DNA of 17,066 bases from assembly GCA_947462865.1 (NCBI GenBank), contig CANHRW010000021.1:1-17066 (forward strand). Direction: 5' to 3'. The stretch comes from Bacteroidota bacterium. Its GTDB lineage: Bacteria > Bacteroidota > Bacteroidia > UKL13-3. Positions 14,818 through 17,066 of the stretch are shown here, one piece after another; within the stretch, counting starts at the first letter, position 1, and the number at the start of each line of letters is the position of its first letter. A model generated the notes under the pieces. It did not search any database, was not told the origin of the DNA, and was given only the letters and a program-made list of their open reading frames with translations. Made by a program: the position numbers and the translations under genes.

Positions 14818-14856
14818 ATAGAATCATATCTCATTTAACAAAAAAAAATTATAAAT

Positions 14857-15132
14857 ATGTCAGTACATCTTAAACCATTGGCAGACAGGGTTCTAGTTGA
14901 ACCTGCAACTGCAGAAGAAAAAACAGCGGGTGGAATTATCATCCCAGACACCGCAAAAGAAAAACCTCAACGTGGAACTGTAATTGCAGTGGGTAATGGC
15001 AAAAAGGACGAACCTATGACAGTAAAAGCTGGTGATACAGTTTTGTACGGTAAATATGCTGGAACTGAAATTGCAATTGAAGGAAAAGACTATTTGATCA
15101 TGCGTGAATCAGACATTTTTGCAATCATTTAA
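14857..15132 (+). CDS. groES: Co-chaperonin GroES (Hsp10)
   Basis: This 91-residue protein is full length for the family. The N-terminal LKPLADRVLVEPA is the signature strand. The mobile loop that binds GroEL is the stretch EEKTAGGIIIPDTAKEKPQ (about residues 20-38, with GGIIIP contacting GroEL). The roof hairpin is around residues 45-55. The C-terminal strand ends ESDIFAII. It forms a heptameric lid over the GroEL cavity in the cytoplasm. groEL follows after 17 bases, so the two are co-transcribed. The ATG is preceded by an A tract (AAAAAAAATTATAAAT) instead of a Shine-Dalgarno sequence, as usual in Bacteroidota. Confidence 0.97.
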   Translation: MSVHLKPLADRVLVEPATAEEKTAGGIIIPDTAKEKPQRGTVIAVGNGKKDEPMTVKAGDTVLYGKYAGTEIAIEGKDYLIMRESDIFAII

Positions 15133-15149
15133 TTTTTAAAAAACAAACT

Positions 15150-16784
15150 ATGACTAAGAAAATATCATACGGCGTAGATGCCCGTGACGGCTTAAAAAGA
15201 GGTGTTGACGCCTTGGCCAATGCAGTAAAAGTTACGTTAGGTCCAAAAGGACGCAATGTTGTCATTGACAAGAAATTTGGTTCTCCGTCTGTTACAAAAG
15301 ATGGTGTTTCAGTTGCTAAAGAAATTGAATTAAAAGATCCCATTGAAAACATGGGTGCGCAAATGGTAAAAGAAGTTGCTAGTAAAACAGCTGACATAGC
15401 TGGAGATGGAACAACTACTGCAACTGTTTTGGCGCAAGCTATTGTTACAGCTGGTATTAAGAACGTAGCTGCTGGTGCAAATCCAATGGACTTAAAAAGA
15501 GGCATTGATAAAGCAGTTGAAACGGTGGTTGATAGCTTAAAAAAGCAATCTCAACAAGTGGGTGACGATAACCAAAAAATTCGTCAGGTTGCAACTATTT
15601 CAGCCAATAACGATGAAGTAATTGGAACCCTTATTGCTGATGCCATGCACAAAGTAGGTAAAGAAGGTGTAATCACAGTTGAAGAGGCAAAAGGTACAGA
15701 AACTGAAGTTAAAACTGTTGAAGGGATGCAATTTGACAGAGGTTATTTGTCTCCATATTTTGTTACAAATGCAGATAAAATGGAAGCAGATTTAGATGCG
15801 CCATACATTTTAATCTACGACAAAAAAGTGAGCAACATGAAAGAATTGTTGCCAATATTAGAAGCAGTTGTACAAACTGGAAAACCTTTGGTAATTATAG
15901 CTGAAGATGTTGAGGGCGAAGCACTGGCTACTCTGGTTGTAAACAAAATTCGTGGTTCGTTAAAAATTGCTGCAGTAAAAGCACCAGGATTTGGTGACCG
16001 TAGAAAAGCCATGTTAGAGGACATCGCAATCTTAACAGGTGGCACAGTTATTAGCGAAGAGCGTGGCTATAAATTAGAAAATTGTGACATTACCTATTTA
16101 GGAAGAGCCGAGAAAATCACTATAGACAAAGACAACACGACCATTATCAATGGTGCTGGTAAATCAGAAGACATCAAAGGTCGTGTGGCACAAATTAAAG
16201 CGCAAATTGAAGCTTCAACTTCTGATTATGACAAAGAAAAGTTACAAGAACGTTTGGCTAAATTAGCTGGTGGTGTAGCGGTTTTGTACATTGGTGCAGC
16301 AACTGAAGTTGAAATGAAAGAAAAGAAAGACAGAGTAGATGATGCTTTGCATGCTACAAGAGCAGCAGTTGAAGAAGGAATTGTTGCTGGTGGTGGCGTT
16401 GCTTATATCCGTGCGGTTGAAACACTTGAAAAATTAAAAGGTGCAAATGACGATGAAACAACAGGTATTGCAATCATCAAAAGAGCATTGGAAGAACCAC
16501 TTCGTCAAATTGTAGCCAATGCGGGTGGCGAAGGTTCAGTGGTCGTTAATAAAGTAAAAGAAGGTAAGGCTGATTTTGGTTACAATGCCAGAACTGAAGG
16601 TTACGAAAACCTCATTACTGCAGGTGTAATTGATCCTACCAAAGTGAGCCGTGTTGCTTTACAAAATGCAGCTTCTGTTGCTTCTATGATTTTAACAACC
16701 GAGTGTATCTTGGCTGAAGAAAAAGAAGAAAAACCAGCTATGCCAGCAGGAATGCCAGGCGGAATGGGTGGCATGGATTATTAA
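15150..16784 (+). CDS. groEL: Chaperonin GroEL (Hsp60)
   Basis: This 544-residue protein is full length. ATP-binding and catalytic sequences are intact: TLGPKGRNVVI (29-39), VTKDGVSVAKEI (48-59) and the GDGTTTAT loop (85-92, D86 equivalent to Mg2+-binding Asp87 of E. coli). The hydrophobic apical region that binds clients and GroES follows (SPYFVTNADKMEADL, then ILEAVVQTGKPLVIIAEDVEGEAL). The C-terminus is the typical Gly/Met tail (MPAGMPGGMGGMDY), which projects into the cavity floor. With GroES it folds non-native proteins in an ATP-driven cycle. No extra domain or missing motif was seen. A terminator lies 17 bases after the stop. Expression may be controlled by the dyad upstream of groES. 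Confidence 0.98.
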   Translation: MTKKISYGVDARDGLKRGVDALANAVKVTLGPKGRNVVIDKKFGSPSVTKDGVSVAKEIELKDPIENMGAQMVKEVASKTADIAGDGTTTATVLAQAIVTAGIKNVAAGANPMDLKRGIDKAVETVVDSLKKQSQQVGDDNQKIRQVATISANNDEVIGTLIADAMHKVGKEGVITVEEAKGTETEVKTVEGMQFDRGYLSPYFVTNADKMEADLDAPYILIYDKKVSNMKELLPILEAVVQTGKPLVIIAEDVEGEALATLVVNKIRGSLKIAAVKAPGFGDRRKAMLEDIAILTGGTVISEERGYKLENCDITYLGRAEKITIDKDNTTIINGAGKSEDIKGRVAQIKAQIEASTSDYDKEKLQERLAKLAGGVAVLYIGAATEVEMKEKKDRVDDALHATRAAVEEGIVAGGGVAYIRAVETLEKLKGANDDETTGIAIIKRALEEPLRQIVANAGGEGSVVVNKVKEGKADFGYNARTEGYENLITAGVIDPTKVSRVALQNAASVASMILTTECILAEEKEEKPAMPAGMPGGMGGMDY

Positions 16785-16801
16785 TTTTATTTTAATACTT
16801 G

Positions 16802-16833
16802 AAAAAGCTGAACTGAGGTTCAGCTTTTTTTTT
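16802..16833 (+). terminator. Rho-independent terminator of groESL
   Basis: A perfect 12-bp stem (AAAAAGCTGAAC at 16802-16813 with GTTCAGCTTTTT at 16818-16829) and a TGAG loop are followed by a run of nine T (16825-16833, partly in the stem). It begins 17 bases after the groEL stop. Confidence 0.92.
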
Positions 16834-16864
16834 GCACTTGTTCCATATTTTGTATCTTCAACAA

Positions 16865-17050
16865 ATGAAATTCTTCAAAAAACTGGTTTTAGCATTATTG
16901 ACAATTTTCTTATTGTTAGAATTGGTTATGTACGTGAGTGGTTACCAGTATTTGAATACACTCTTCAAGCTTACCATATTGCAAGGCAGGACCGGTCCAG
17001 ATATTTATGATTTAAACGATTTTCCTTCTGCAGTAGTTCAAAATGGACAG
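16865..17050 (+). CDS. N-terminus of a membrane-anchored protein, probably a beta-lactamase-family serine hydrolase (cut by contig end)
   Basis: The ATG at 16865 opens a frame of 62 genuine codons that runs into adapter sequence at 17051 without a stop. It begins MKFFKK, then a strong hydrophobic helix (about residues 7-25, LVLALLTIFLLLELVMYVSG), so it is a signal anchor or uncleaved signal. It continues through YLNTLFKLTILQGRTGPDIY and ends in DFPSAVVQNGQ. The 'LQGxTGPDIxD...FP...V.NG' stretch resembles, from memory, the N-terminal lead-in of class C beta-lactamase-like serine hydrolases in Bacteroidota, but the SxxK catalytic motif would lie beyond the contig end, so the assignment is tentative. 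It is transcribed after the groESL terminator and so needs its own promoter; none is obvious. The gene has no 3' end here because the contig stops. Confidence 0.55.
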
Positions 17051-17066
17051 AGATCGGAAGAGCACA
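17051..17066 (+). other. Illumina TruSeq adapter remnant (not genomic)
   Basis: The final 16 bases, AGATCGGAAGAGCACA, are identical to the beginning of the Illumina TruSeq read adapter. A match this long at the exact end of a contig is not biological. The last true genomic base is about 17050; any reading frame crossing it (residues RSEEH) is artefactual. Confidence 0.96.

Noticed and set aside
15125..15505. Long antisense open frames opposite groEL (15125-15505) and opposite scoB (8832-9248)
   Set aside because: They are shadows of strongly conserved genes, with no protein family resemblance and no promoter or start context.
16768..17010. An 80-codon open frame on the + strand beginning inside the groEL 3' end
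   Set aside because: It overlaps the groEL tail, crosses the groESL terminator and shadows the better frame at 16865, which has an ATG and a clear signal anchor.

Overview
The window is about 17 kb of AT-rich DNA from a member of the Bacteroidota. This is supported by the gliding-type ABC transporter genes gldA-gldF-gldG, an FtsZ tail ending in FLHDNVD, S8 and WG-repeat secreted proteins of the style common in that phylum, starts without clear Shine-Dalgarno sequences, and promoters resembling the TTG...TAnnTTTG type. A Chitinophagia-like lineage is a guess from overall protein style. The last 16 bases (17051-17066) match an Illumina TruSeq adapter, so the window ends at a contig end with untrimmed library sequence.

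Layout. (1) 1-567, + strand: the C-terminal part of a gene that I read as ftsZ, then a terminator. (2) 613-1182, +: a small protein with a caspase/CHAT-like His/Cys pattern; its 3' end overlaps a HAD phosphatase on the other strand. (3) 7494 down to 1169, -: a six-gene run gldA, gldF, gldG, a DUF4340-like protein, a CNNM/CBS/CorC membrane protein and the HAD phosphatase. A good promoter match lies upstream of gldA. (4) 7695-8636, +: malate dehydrogenase, facing a two-gene minus-strand unit (scoB-type CoA transferase subunit B and an AlkB-like diiron membrane monooxygenase). A very strong hairpin with 23-bp arms separates them. (5) 10455-12682, +: a secreted WG-repeat protein, a secreted subtilisin-like protease and a tiny two-helix membrane protein. 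(6) 14680 down to 12679, -: an ECF sigma factor overlapping a membrane protein with a duplicated N-terminal motif, one inner-membrane helix, a long polar linker and a C-terminal beta-barrel-like region. (7) 14857-16784, +: groES-groEL with a terminator. (8) 16865 to the contig end: the start of a probable membrane-anchored serine hydrolase, cut by the adapter.

Most genes are ordinary core or envelope functions. No tRNA, rRNA, CRISPR array, insertion sequence or prophage was seen, and no gene-free stretch exceeds 300 bases. The least understood parts are the caspase/CHAT-like orphan, the sigma factor/trans-envelope protein pair, and the DUF4340 protein joined to the gliding transporter.
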